The position numbers and the translations under genes were made by a program. A DNA stretch of 6,479 nucleotides. Source: Deltaproteobacteria bacterium. Lineage in GTDB: Bacteria > Desulfobacterota > Desulfovibrionia > Desulfovibrionales > Desulfovibrionaceae. The stretch's first letter is position 1. Each line of letters opens with the position of its first letter. Positions 1-5,258 of the stretch are shown here, in pieces. Location: the NCBI GenBank assembly GCA_031253875.1, contig JAIRVN010000006.1, forward strand, positions 1-6,479, read 5' to 3'. The notes beneath the pieces are model-generated. The model was given only the letters and a program-made list of their open reading frames with translations, did not search any database and was not told the origin of the DNA.

Positions 1-162
1 GGAGACTGTTTTCTCCGGCATGCTCCGGATCGCCCGGGGTAGGAAGACACTCAAACATAAAGCAGCTTGAATGTTGCAAGGCTCATAATACTTTTTACGA
101 ATTATTTTTTCATATAACATAGCCATGTTATACTGAAAACTTGCAGGTTCATATCCCTGCAT
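1..162 (-). other. Open minus-strand frame running off the left edge (possible partial gene or coding remnant)
   Basis: On the minus strand the frame is free of stops from position 267 to the window start, about 89 codons. In-frame ATGs lie at 258, 162, 126, 120 and 21. The ATG at 258 would overlap the merR gene, so 162 or later is more likely if this is a gene. None has a good ribosome site; the ATG at 21 has GGAG only 1 nt away, which is too close. The leftmost 13 codons (ending MPEKTVS) have mostly G or C in third position, as expected for coding DNA of this genome, while the part between 45 and 225 is AT-rich. The frame carries codon-aligned related motifs YEPASFQ, YEPCNIQ and ANFQAAL. 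I do not recognise the protein. It may be the start of a divergent gene, a decayed remnant or chance. On the plus strand two short frames also end here (stops at 40-42 and 68-70), so a plus-strand gene tail is an alternative. Confidence 0.22.
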
Positions 163-179
163 CTTTAAAGCAGCTTGAA
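58..179. repeat. 14-bp direct repeat TAAAGCAGCTTGAA (58-71 and 166-179) with a diverged third relative near 131-150
   Basis: TAAAGCAGCTTGAA occurs identically at 58-71 and 166-179, 108 bp apart. The sequence after the first copy (TGTTGCAAGGCTCATA) resembles that at 135-153, which reads TGAAAACTTGCAGGTTCATA, so three related segments lie within 130 bp. The 108-bp period is exactly 36 codons in the open minus-strand frame. The repeats could come from an old repetitive coding sequence or be regulatory boxes; the sequence does not decide between these. Confidence 0.6.
107..134 (+). promoter_or_regulatory. Candidate promoter with a palindromic operator-like spacer
   Basis: TATAACATagccATGTTATA (113-132) is an 8-bp inverted repeat around a 4-nt centre. 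TATACT at 129-134 is a good -10 hexamer. TTTTCA at 107-112 is a weak -35, 16 nt upstream, so the palindrome fills the spacer. MerR-family proteins are known to bind dyads between -35 and -10, which makes autoregulation of the downstream merR gene attractive, but MerR spacers are usually 19-20 bp. A 6-bp hairpin, TGCAGG (142-147) and CCTGCA (156-161), would lie at the start of the transcript. Because the element is symmetric it could also serve a leftward gene. Confidence 0.4.
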
Positions 180-193
180 AGTTTGCCGTAATC

Positions 194-223
194 TTGATAG
201 GAAAAAAACGGCCACAACATAAT
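194..223 (+). promoter_or_regulatory. Candidate sigma-70 promoter for the merR gene
   Basis: TTGATA (194-199) and CATAAT (218-223) each match the consensus at five of six positions and are 18 nt apart. Transcription would begin near 230, leaving a leader of about 13 nt before the ATG at 243. This would place the alternative TTG start at 225 upstream of the transcript. TAATCTTGA is repeated at 189-197 and 220-228, overlapping both elements. Confidence 0.45.
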
Positions 224-242
224 CTTGACAAAGAAGACGTAT

Positions 243-1052
243 ATGCATCATGCAACATTGCTTTCAATCAAGGATTTTTCGGACTTCACAGGAATAAACG
301 AATCCACCCTCAGATACTATGACAAGATTGGCCTTCTTTCTCCGTCACACCGCGGGGAAAATCGCTACCGATACTACCTGCCGGTTCAGCTCATTCTGGC
401 AAATTTCATCAGAGTGCTCATCAACTTGCGCGTCCCCTTAGCCGTCATCAAGGAAATGAACACGCAGAGGACGCCGCAGGAGATGCTTGCCTTGCTCGCG
501 CAGCAGGAAAACAAACTGGACAGGCGGCTGCGCGATCTGCAGGCGGCTTATTCGGTCATCCATACCTACCGCGATGCTATACAGACCGGCATGTTTGCCC
601 ATGAACACGATATCCGTGTGCAGGAACTGGACGAGGCGCACTGCGTTCTGGGGCCGCCAGCCGATTTCAGCGACGGATCACCGTTCTATAAGCCCTTTAT
701 GGACTTCTGCAACGCTGCCCCGGAACTCAATGTCAACCTCAATTACCCTATAGGCGGATACCACGAAAGCATGACGGCGTTTGTGAACGCGCCCGGCCAG
801 CCCGACAGATTCTATTCCCTGGATCCCTACGGCAAGCACAGGCGCAACGCGGGGCGCCACCTTGTCGCCTACCGCAGGGGCTATTATGGAGAATTTGGGG
901 ATATTGCCCAAAAAATGCTTTCCTACGCGCAGGCAAATGCCCTCGCTTTCCACGGACCTGTGTTCGTTATCTATCTGCTGGACGAAGTCAGCATCGCAAA
1001 CCCCAGCCAATATTTGGCGCAGATTGTGGCGGGTGTGGCTAAAAAAAGATAG
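243..1052 (+). CDS. MerR-family transcriptional regulator with C-terminal GyrI-like effector-binding domain
   Basis: This is a 269-residue DNA-binding regulator. Residues 7-45 form the winged helix-turn-helix typical of MerR proteins: LSIKDFSDFTGI, then TLRYYDKIGLLSP and a wing at RYRYY. Residues about 85-115 are charged and probably form the dimerisation coiled coil. Residues about 125-265 resemble the GyrI-like/BmrR ligand-binding domain, with YRRGYYGEFGD near 210 and a final strand FVIYLLDE, so a small-molecule ligand is likely. The metal-binding cysteines of MerR, ZntR or CueR are not evident. I chose the ATG at 243 because AAGAAG lies 6 nt upstream and a good promoter ends at 223; a TTG at 225 would add six residues but has no ribosome site. 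The gene converges on the tetrapyrrole operon and no obvious target gene adjoins it. The ligand and regulon cannot be read from the sequence. Confidence 0.9.
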   Translation: MHHATLLSIKDFSDFTGINESTLRYYDKIGLLSPSHRGENRYRYYLPVQLILANFIRVLINLRVPLAVIKEMNTQRTPQEMLALLAQQENKLDRRLRDLQAAYSVIHTYRDAIQTGMFAHEHDIRVQELDEAHCVLGPPADFSDGSPFYKPFMDFCNAAPELNVNLNYPIGGYHESMTAFVNAPGQPDRFYSLDPYGKHRRNAGRHLVAYRRGYYGEFGDIAQKMLSYAQANALAFHGPVFVIYLLDEVSIANPSQYLAQIVAGVAKKR

Positions 1053-1084
1053 GAGCGCGGGGATTATGGACACGCGCATGCGCG
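1041..1084 (-). terminator. Possible weak terminator between the convergent merR and hemA-operon genes
   Basis: The gap 1053-1100 contains the perfect 12-bp palindrome CGCGCATGCGCG (1073-1084). In the leftward direction GCGCG can also pair across 1055-1059 and 1073-1077, and seven T residues follow (complement of the A run at 1041-1047, inside the end of merR). The T run starts about 7 nt after the stem, so this is not a textbook intrinsic terminator. No T run follows in the rightward direction. Confidence 0.25.
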
Positions 1085-1100
1085 AACAACGGGCCGCTTG

Positions 1101-1436
1101 TCAGCCGGAAATATTCAGATCGTCCAACAGAACATGCAGATAGACAATCATATGGCTGACCAGCCGCTGATCCGCATAGGCCACGCACTCGCAACGCAGT
1201 TTGTTGCGCGCGCGCACCAGCAGTTCCAGGCGCAGGGCTTTGTCCAGAATTTCCAACGCCAGCACATAGGGGCCGCATTCGCATGCGTGCCGCTTCTGGC
1301 AGGCAGTCAGCAGATCTTCGGGCACGGGCAGCCAATACAGGTCTTCCACGCCCGCGGAAAGTTCCATGCTCTCCAGACGTCCGGCAAAGCGTTCCAGCTC
1401 GCCGGGCACAAATTCGTCGATGTAATAGCTGCGCAT
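1101..1436 (-). CDS. Small conserved-looking cysteine-containing protein downstream of hemA, function unknown
   Basis: This 111-residue soluble protein has no signal peptide or membrane segment. It is acidic with amphipathic C-terminal helices. Cysteines cluster as C46, then H50, C52 and C54 within CQKRHACECGP, and as C82 and C84 within RCEC, which suggests metal binding or redox chemistry but matches no motif I can name. The ATG at 1436 is preferred over an in-frame ATG at 1457: AGGAG (complement of 1443-1447) lies 6 nt before it, and the longer form would overlap hemA. That ribosome site lies inside the last codons of hemA, and only 2 nt separate the hemA stop from this start, so translation is probably coupled. 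I have an impression of similar small genes after hemA in Desulfovibrio species but no established function. A role in heme synthesis or HemA control is inferred from position only. Confidence 0.8.
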   Translation of the reverse strand: MRSYYIDEFVPGELERFAGRLESMELSAGVEDLYWLPVPEDLLTACQKRHACECGPYVLALEILDKALRLELLVRARNKLRCECVAYADQRLVSHMIVYLHVLLDDLNISG

Positions 1437-1438
1437 GG

Positions 1439-2749
1439 CTAACTCCTGTGTTTGCATCGCCGCGGAGGCGGCGCGCCAGGATTGTCGTCAAGCCGAAACA
1501 TACGCCGCATGAGGTGGATGCGCTCCAGCGGGGCCTCGCCTTCCATACCTCCATTTTTCAAAAAATCCAGCGGATCGTGGTTGAACTTGCGGGCCATGGC
1601 TGAGGCCATCGCGCGCAAAGCGTCGCGCGTACTGTCGTCAACCGGGCCGAGACGGCGCAGGGTGCGGTCGAGTTCTTCCTCGACAATCCGCTCGCCGCGC
1701 CGGATGAGTTCGACAATGGTCGGCTGCGTGTGCAATTGCTCAAGCCAGCGCATGAAGGCGTCGACTTCCCCGTTCACGATGTGACGAGCCTTGTCGGCCT
1801 CGTCGCGGCGACCGGCGAGATTCTCTTCCACCACTTCCTTCAAATCGTCTATGTCGTAAAGATACACGTTGTCCAGGCTGTTCACGTCCGGGGCCACATC
1901 GCGCGGCACGGCGATATCTATGAAAAACATGGGGCGTTGTTTGCGCCTTTTCAGCACTTCCTTGATGTCGCGCGCATGGATGATGGCTTCCGGCGCGCCG
2001 GTCGAGGTGATGACGATATCCGTTTCCGCCAGGCGGTCGAACAGGCTGCCGAAGGCCACGGCTTCGCCCCTGAATTGGCCCGCCAGGTCAAGTGCGCGCT
2101 CATAGGTGCGGTTGGCGACGAGAATGCGTTGGATGCCGGCCTGCAAAAGATGCACGGCCGCCAGTTCAGCCATTTCGCCCGCCCCCACAAGCATGGCGGT
2201 GTAGCCGGACATGTTGCCGAAAATGCGCTTGGCCAGTTCCACTGCCGCATAGCTGATGGATACCGCGCTGGAAGCTACGGCGGTTTCGGTGCGCACGCGT
2301 TTGGCCACGAAAAAAGCTTTATGCAGCAGACGGTTAAGGATGGGACCGGTTTTTTTGCCATCGGCGGCCTGGCGATAGGCCTCTTTCAACTGGCCGAGGA
2401 TCTGCGGCTCACCGAGCACCAACGAATCCAGGCTGGAAGCCACGGTGAACACGTGGCGCACGGCAGCCTCATCCTGGTGCTTGTACAGGTACGCGTCCAG
2501 TTCGACGGTTTGCCGCCCGCACGCCGCAGCCCAATTTTCCAGCGCGCGCTGCGCGAGCGTGTCGCCCCGGCCCGCCACCAGCACTTCCACGCGATTGCAG
2601 GTGGAAAGGATCAGCGATTCCTCAATGCCCTCATCCTGCGGAATGGCCCAGCGTTCCGGGCCGCAATGCCCCGCAAGCGCGTAGCGTTCCCGCACGTCTA
2701 CAGTCGCGCTGCGGTGATTGAGTCCTATCAGGTGAATATGTCGTTTCAT
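1439..2749 (-). CDS. hemA: Glutamyl-tRNA reductase
   Basis: HemA reduces glutamyl-tRNA(Glu) with NADPH to glutamate-1-semialdehyde, the first committed step of C5-pathway tetrapyrrole synthesis in the cytoplasm. The 436-residue length is normal. The N-terminal catalytic domain begins with the family signature LIGLNHRSA (7-15) and carries the nucleophilic cysteine C51 in STCNRVE. SSLDSLVLGEPQILGQ (105-120) is the conserved tRNA/substrate-region signature. The NADPH-binding Rossmann motif is VGAGEMAE (188-195). The C-terminal part, about 330-425, is the helical dimerisation domain. The gene begins 3 nt after the ccsA-like stop codon. No purine-rich ribosome site precedes its ATG (the upstream bases read CTCCTCAATAGCGC), so initiation probably depends on coupling to the upstream gene. 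All key residues are present. The tail after about residue 425 is proline- and arginine-rich and likely variable. Confidence 0.97.
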   Translation of the reverse strand: MKRHIHLIGLNHRSATVDVRERYALAGHCGPERWAIPQDEGIEESLILSTCNRVEVLVAGRGDTLAQRALENWAAACGRQTVELDAYLYKHQDEAAVRHVFTVASSLDSLVLGEPQILGQLKEAYRQAADGKKTGPILNRLLHKAFFVAKRVRTETAVASSAVSISYAAVELAKRIFGNMSGYTAMLVGAGEMAELAAVHLLQAGIQRILVANRTYERALDLAGQFRGEAVAFGSLFDRLAETDIVITSTGAPEAIIHARDIKEVLKRRKQRPMFFIDIAVPRDVAPDVNSLDNVYLYDIDDLKEVVEENLAGRRDEADKARHIVNGEVDAFMRWLEQLHTQPTIVELIRRGERIVEEELDRTLRRLGPVDDSTRDALRAMASAMARKFNHDPLDFLKNGGMEGEAPLERIHLMRRMFRLDDNPGAPPPRRCKHRS

Positions 2750-2752
2750 GCG

Positions 2753-3592
2753 CTATTGAGGAGCATTGAGAGGGACAAAGGCATGGTGTGTCGGCAAAAA
2801 GATATTGACCACCACAATGGAGAACACGCACAACGTAAACAGACCAATGGCGAACAGTGCCGGTTTGCGTCCTTGCCAGCCGCGCAGCAGTCGCTGGTGG
2901 AAGAGTACGGCAAAGCCCAACCAGGTGAACAGAGAAATGATTTCCTTGGGATCGCCGGAAAAATTTGCGCCCCAGACAATGCCGGACCAGACGAAGCCAG
3001 AACCGATGCCGATCGTGTACAGCGGAAAACCGGCCGCCACACACAACGCATTGATTTTATCCAGCATAAACAAGGCGGGAAAATCCCTCTGAAAGCCCAC
3101 AAGGCGCTCCTTGGCCTTTATTTTGCGGTGCATGTACAGGAAAAGCAGACCCGCGCCCAGGGCCAGCGCGATCATCGCCAGACTGAGAAACAGGGTTCCG
3201 ATATGCAGGGCGTAAAAATAGCCGGAAAGCTGGGTCGGAAGCACAAGCTGCCGGTGCAGAAAGGGACAGGCGATGGCCGCAAGCAAAAAGGCCGGCGGCG
3301 CGGCAAATAGCAAAGGTTCTTCCAAGCGCAGCTTCCACCAGCCAAGTATGCCGCACAGCAGCAGAAACCAGGCAAGAAGCTGCAAATAGGCCCCCAGGCT
3401 CAGACCGCCCGGCAAGGCCGCATGGCTCCCCAGCATGAAGGCGAAGGTCTGCAAGGCGAAGCCGCCGACAGCCGCGAAGCAGGCCGCACGGCGCAGCCAA
3501 GCCACGCGTCCCACCAGTCCCGCGAAGCCACAGAGGCTTGCCAGCGCATACACGACAAGCACGCCGAGGGCCAGTTGCTCAAACAAGGCCAT
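2753..3592 (-). CDS. CcsA/HemX-like cytochrome c assembly family membrane protein
   Basis: This 279-residue integral membrane protein has about eight hydrophobic segments (near 6-27, 36-55, 66-86, 92-112, 126-153, 180-206, 218-235 and 245-266). It belongs to the heme-handling family of CcsA, CcmC and HemX. Candidate heme-ligand histidines are H130 (YFYALHIGTL) and H232 (LLFHQRLLRGWQGR). The family WWD motif, normally WGxxWxWD, reads WGANFSGDPKE at 207-217: the first Trp and the Asp are kept, while the second and third Trp are Phe and Gly. It lacks the large ResB partner and is short, as expected of HemX-type proteins encoded beside hemA. Its role could be heme delivery to cytochromes c or control of HemA level; the sequence alone does not decide. 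The start has GGAG 7 nt upstream and overlaps the preceding gene by 14 bp. Confidence 0.88.
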   Translation of the reverse strand: MALFEQLALGVLVVYALASLCGFAGLVGRVAWLRRAACFAAVGGFALQTFAFMLGSHAALPGGLSLGAYLQLLAWFLLLCGILGWWKLRLEEPLLFAAPPAFLLAAIACPFLHRQLVLPTQLSGYFYALHIGTLFLSLAMIALALGAGLLFLYMHRKIKAKERLVGFQRDFPALFMLDKINALCVAAGFPLYTIGIGSGFVWSGIVWGANFSGDPKEIISLFTWLGFAVLFHQRLLRGWQGRKPALFAIGLFTLCVFSIVVVNIFLPTHHAFVPLNAPQ

Positions 3593-4256
3593 CTAAAAAC
3601 TCCGCCATCCAGGGGTGCAGTTCTTCCGGAAGCTCCACCGCAAGCAATTCCGTGCAGCGCGCCGGGTCACCGGCGGCAAGGGCCGCTCCGAGTCCTGACT
3701 GCACAAGAGTACGGAAGAGCCTTGTATTGTGCATCGTATCCTTTCCCAAGGCAAGCAACCGGGGACGGATGCGTCCCAGCAAGGCCGCCAACGGCGCTTT
3801 ATCATGCAGCCAGACTTCCAGTTCTTCCCGCAAATGCCGAGCATACGCCGGACTCGCGCCACCCGTGGAGAGCGCCAGCATCATTTCGCCGACGCGTACC
3901 GTGGCGGGCACGATGCAGGCGCCTTCCAGCGGGGCATCCGCGCTGTTGCAAAATATCCCCTGTTTCTCGCAGGCGGCGGCCACCGCCGCATTCACTTCAC
4001 GGCTGCCGCTGGCGGCAAAGACCAGAGAACAGCCGGCCAGATCGTCCGGCATGAAGCCGCGCGCCTCAAAAACCAGCGCCGGATGCTCGGGCAAAAGCGC
4101 CTTCTCCGCAGACTCCGGGTCCAGCGCCACAAGTTCCCGCACTCCGGCTTCCAGCAGCGCGGCTATCTTGCGCCGGCCCACGGCCCCGACGCCCACCACC
4201 AGGCACCTGACCCGGCTGAGATCCAGAAAAAGGGGATAATATCGCGGCATCGGCAT
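3579..4256 (-). CDS. Precorrin-2 dehydrogenase (siroheme synthase N-terminal domain, Met8/SirC type)
   Basis: The enzyme oxidises precorrin-2 to sirohydrochlorin with NAD+; some relatives also insert iron to give siroheme. The 225-residue protein contains only the dehydrogenase module, without the SUMT methyltransferase half of CysG. The N-terminal Rossmann motif is VVGVGAVGRRK (20-30). AASGSREVN (81-89), then FCNSADAPLEG with the likely catalytic D107, form the active-site region. STGGASPAYAR (130-140) is the Met8-family signature, and residues 150-225 form the helical C-terminal domain. In sulfate reducers sirohydrochlorin feeds siroheme for dissimilatory sulfite reductase and the siroheme-dependent heme route, which suits its place with hemA. 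Whether it keeps ferrochelatase activity cannot be judged here. The start at 4256 has only a weak ribosome site (GAAG, 7 nt away); an ATG two codons in (4250) is possible. Confidence 0.93.
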   Translation of the reverse strand: MPMPRYYPLFLDLSRVRCLVVGVGAVGRRKIAALLEAGVRELVALDPESAEKALLPEHPALVFEARGFMPDDLAGCSLVFAASGSREVNAAVAAACEKQGIFCNSADAPLEGACIVPATVRVGEMMLALSTGGASPAYARHLREELEVWLHDKAPLAALLGRIRPRLLALGKDTMHNTRLFRTLVQSGLGAALAAGDPARCTELLAVELPEELHPWMAEFLDGLV

Positions 4257-4334
4257 AGTTATGCTTCAAACGTGTTGACAAAACCGGTCTTTCGGATTTT
4301 GGCGGCAGGCTGGCAGCGCAGGCAGGTTTTGCCG

Positions 4335-4919
4335 TCAATCTGTCTTTTTATTGACAAGTACCTTGGCCGGACGCAGCAAACGGTCTTTCAGCAGGTAGCC
4401 CCGCTGCACGACCACGCTCACAAGCCCCTCGTCCAGGTCATTGCGCTTGTCAAAACCAACGGCTTCGTGAAATTCGGGAGTAAAGGCCTCACCGCGTTCA
4501 CCACAGCTTGCAAGACCATGCGCCTTTACGGCATCCAACAAAAGTTTACGAGTCATTTCGACGCCCTGGACCATTTCTTTGCAGGCTTCATGCAGACTGC
4601 CGTATTCGATGGCACGATCAAGACTGTCCAGGCTGGGCAGCAGATCGCCGAGCACACCTTCCGCCGCGAAGCGCACGTATTCTTCCTGTTCGCGTTTGAG
4701 GCGTTTTTTCACATTCTCCACTTCGGCAATGGCGCGCAGGCGCACGTCCTCGGCCTCGGCCTGCACCGCACAGGAAGGACAAACGTGCAAACGGCACAGC
4801 ATATCCAGATTCTCCGGCACGGGGGCATGTTCTTCCTCCGGGGCAGAGGCCGGGGGTTCGGGCAGCAGGTCGCCGAGTTCCGCTGCCAGCTTATATTTGT
4901 CATGGGGCTTGTGTGCCAT
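4335..4919 (-). CDS. grpE: Heat-shock co-chaperone GrpE, DnaK nucleotide-exchange factor
   Basis: GrpE dimers release ADP from DnaK in the cytoplasmic Hsp70 cycle. The 194-residue protein has an acidic, proline-rich, probably disordered N-terminus (about 1-50), a long charged coiled-coil helix (about 53-110) and the C-terminal beta domain. That domain carries the GrpE signature: FTPEFHEAVGF (146-156), then GYLLKDRLLRPAKVLV (174-189). An unusual cysteine group, C42, C47 and C50 in CRLHVCPSC, lies just before the coiled coil; C113 and C139 are further in. The frame is open upstream as far as 5180, but the ATG at 4919 is supported by AAGGAG (complement of 4927-4932) 7 nt upstream and by where homology should start. 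It heads the minus-strand block and is separated by 78 bp from the tetrapyrrole genes. No dnaK or hrcA is in view and I see no CIRCE element upstream. Confidence 0.96.
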   Translation of the reverse strand: MAHKPHDKYKLAAELGDLLPEPPASAPEEEHAPVPENLDMLCRLHVCPSCAVQAEAEDVRLRAIAEVENVKKRLKREQEEYVRFAAEGVLGDLLPSLDSLDRAIEYGSLHEACKEMVQGVEMTRKLLLDAVKAHGLASCGERGEAFTPEFHEAVGFDKRNDLDEGLVSVVVQRGYLLKDRLLRPAKVLVNKKTD

Positions 4920-4967
4920 GCCTGAACTCCTTGGGATAGTATGCGATGCGTCCACGATAGCCCTGTA

Positions 4968-4996
4968 TGAGTAAGAACGCCAGCGCAAAGTGTCAA
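4968..4996 (-). promoter_or_regulatory. Candidate promoter of grpE
   Basis: On the minus strand TTGACA (complement of 4991-4996) is a perfect -35, preceded by C to give CTTGACA. Seventeen nt later the -10 position reads TACTCA, which is poor. The segment ACTCATACA is loosely similar to a heat-shock sigma -10 element, but the spacing is longer than usual for sigma-32. The position about 50 bp before the grpE start fits. The element is weakly supported. Confidence 0.3.
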
Positions 4997-5157
4997 GCGG
5001 CGTCGCGCCATGCCGGCTACCACAACTTCCGGCCGCTGTTTTTGCAAAAGATGCGCTTTGCCCTATTTGCTCTCTTCGAAATTTTCGCAAGTCTACTATT
5101 GCCGCAAGCCGTACTAAACATGATACGGCGTACAGTCGATTTTTTACTCTGTGAAGC

Positions 5158-5226
5158 AGTATACTTTTCCAAAGTGCCATTACGCCCTTGACTTGATCTA
5201 ATAAACAAGTATACTATAAATAGTAT
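5158..5226. repeat. Two AGTATACT palindromes plus an overlapping ATACTAT/ATAGTAT dyad, operator-like
   Basis: The self-complementary octamer AGTATACT occurs at 5158-5165 and 5208-5215, exactly 50 bp apart, about five helical turns. The second copy overlaps a 7-bp inverted repeat, ATACTAT (5211-5217) and ATAGTAT (5220-5226), which covers the -10 box and start point of the HDOD promoter. This is the arrangement expected for a repressor with an upstream auxiliary site. No cognate regulator can be named. Confidence 0.5.
5188..5215 (+). promoter_or_regulatory. Sigma-70-type promoter of the HDOD gene
   Basis: TTGACT (5188-5193) and TATACT (5210-5215) each match the consensus at five of six positions with a 16-nt spacer. 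Initiation near 5222 gives a leader of about 37 nt. An overlapping alternative is TTGATC (5193-5198) with TATAAA (5215-5220), also at 16 nt. Confidence 0.55.
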
Positions 5227-5258
5227 GTAACGATTGATAAAAATTTGAGAGCAGCGTT

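Larger units (their letters stand above)
4920..5258. other. 339-bp divergent intergenic region between grpE and the HDOD gene
   Basis: The region holds no convincing gene. Frames open across it on both strands lack ribosome sites and resemble no known protein. Its grpE-proximal half is GC-rich and its right half AT-rich. It contains the candidate promoters of both flanking genes, an inverted repeat GCCGTA (5108-5113) and TACGGC (5124-5129), the small palindrome CGAAA-T-TTTCG (5077-5087), and two AGTATACT palindromes. Confidence 0.7.

Noticed and set aside
1437..1457. Longer start of the small gene at 1457
   Set aside because: It would overlap the end of hemA, and the ideal ribosome site AGGAG lies between the two ATGs and serves the one at 1436.
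1730..3310. Plus-strand open frame of 526 codons
   Set aside because: It lies antisense across hemA and the ccsA-like gene, whose motifs are unambiguous. Its protein looks like the mirror of GC-rich coding DNA and has no recognisable domain.
3729..4925. Plus-strand open frame of 398 codons
   Set aside because: It is antisense to the precorrin-2 dehydrogenase and grpE genes, both clear by motif. It is a shadow of their codon bias.
4996..5043. Hairpin AGCGGC/GCCGCT followed by GTTTTT, a possible rightward terminator
   Set aside because: No plus-strand gene lies upstream to terminate, the loop is long and a competing stem (5012-5033) overlaps it.
4920..5180. N-terminal extension of GrpE to an ATG at 5180
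   Set aside because: The ATG at 4919 has a strong ribosome site at 7 nt, GrpE homology needs no extension, and the extension would cover the grpE promoter region.
4967..5191. Plus-strand open frame of 74 codons in the grpE-HDOD gap
   Set aside because: It has no ribosome site, no recognisable features, and would cover the promoters of the flanking genes.
4920..5258. CIRCE/HrcA operator for grpE
   Set aside because: I looked for TTAGCACTC and GAGTGCTAA half-sites on both strands and found none.
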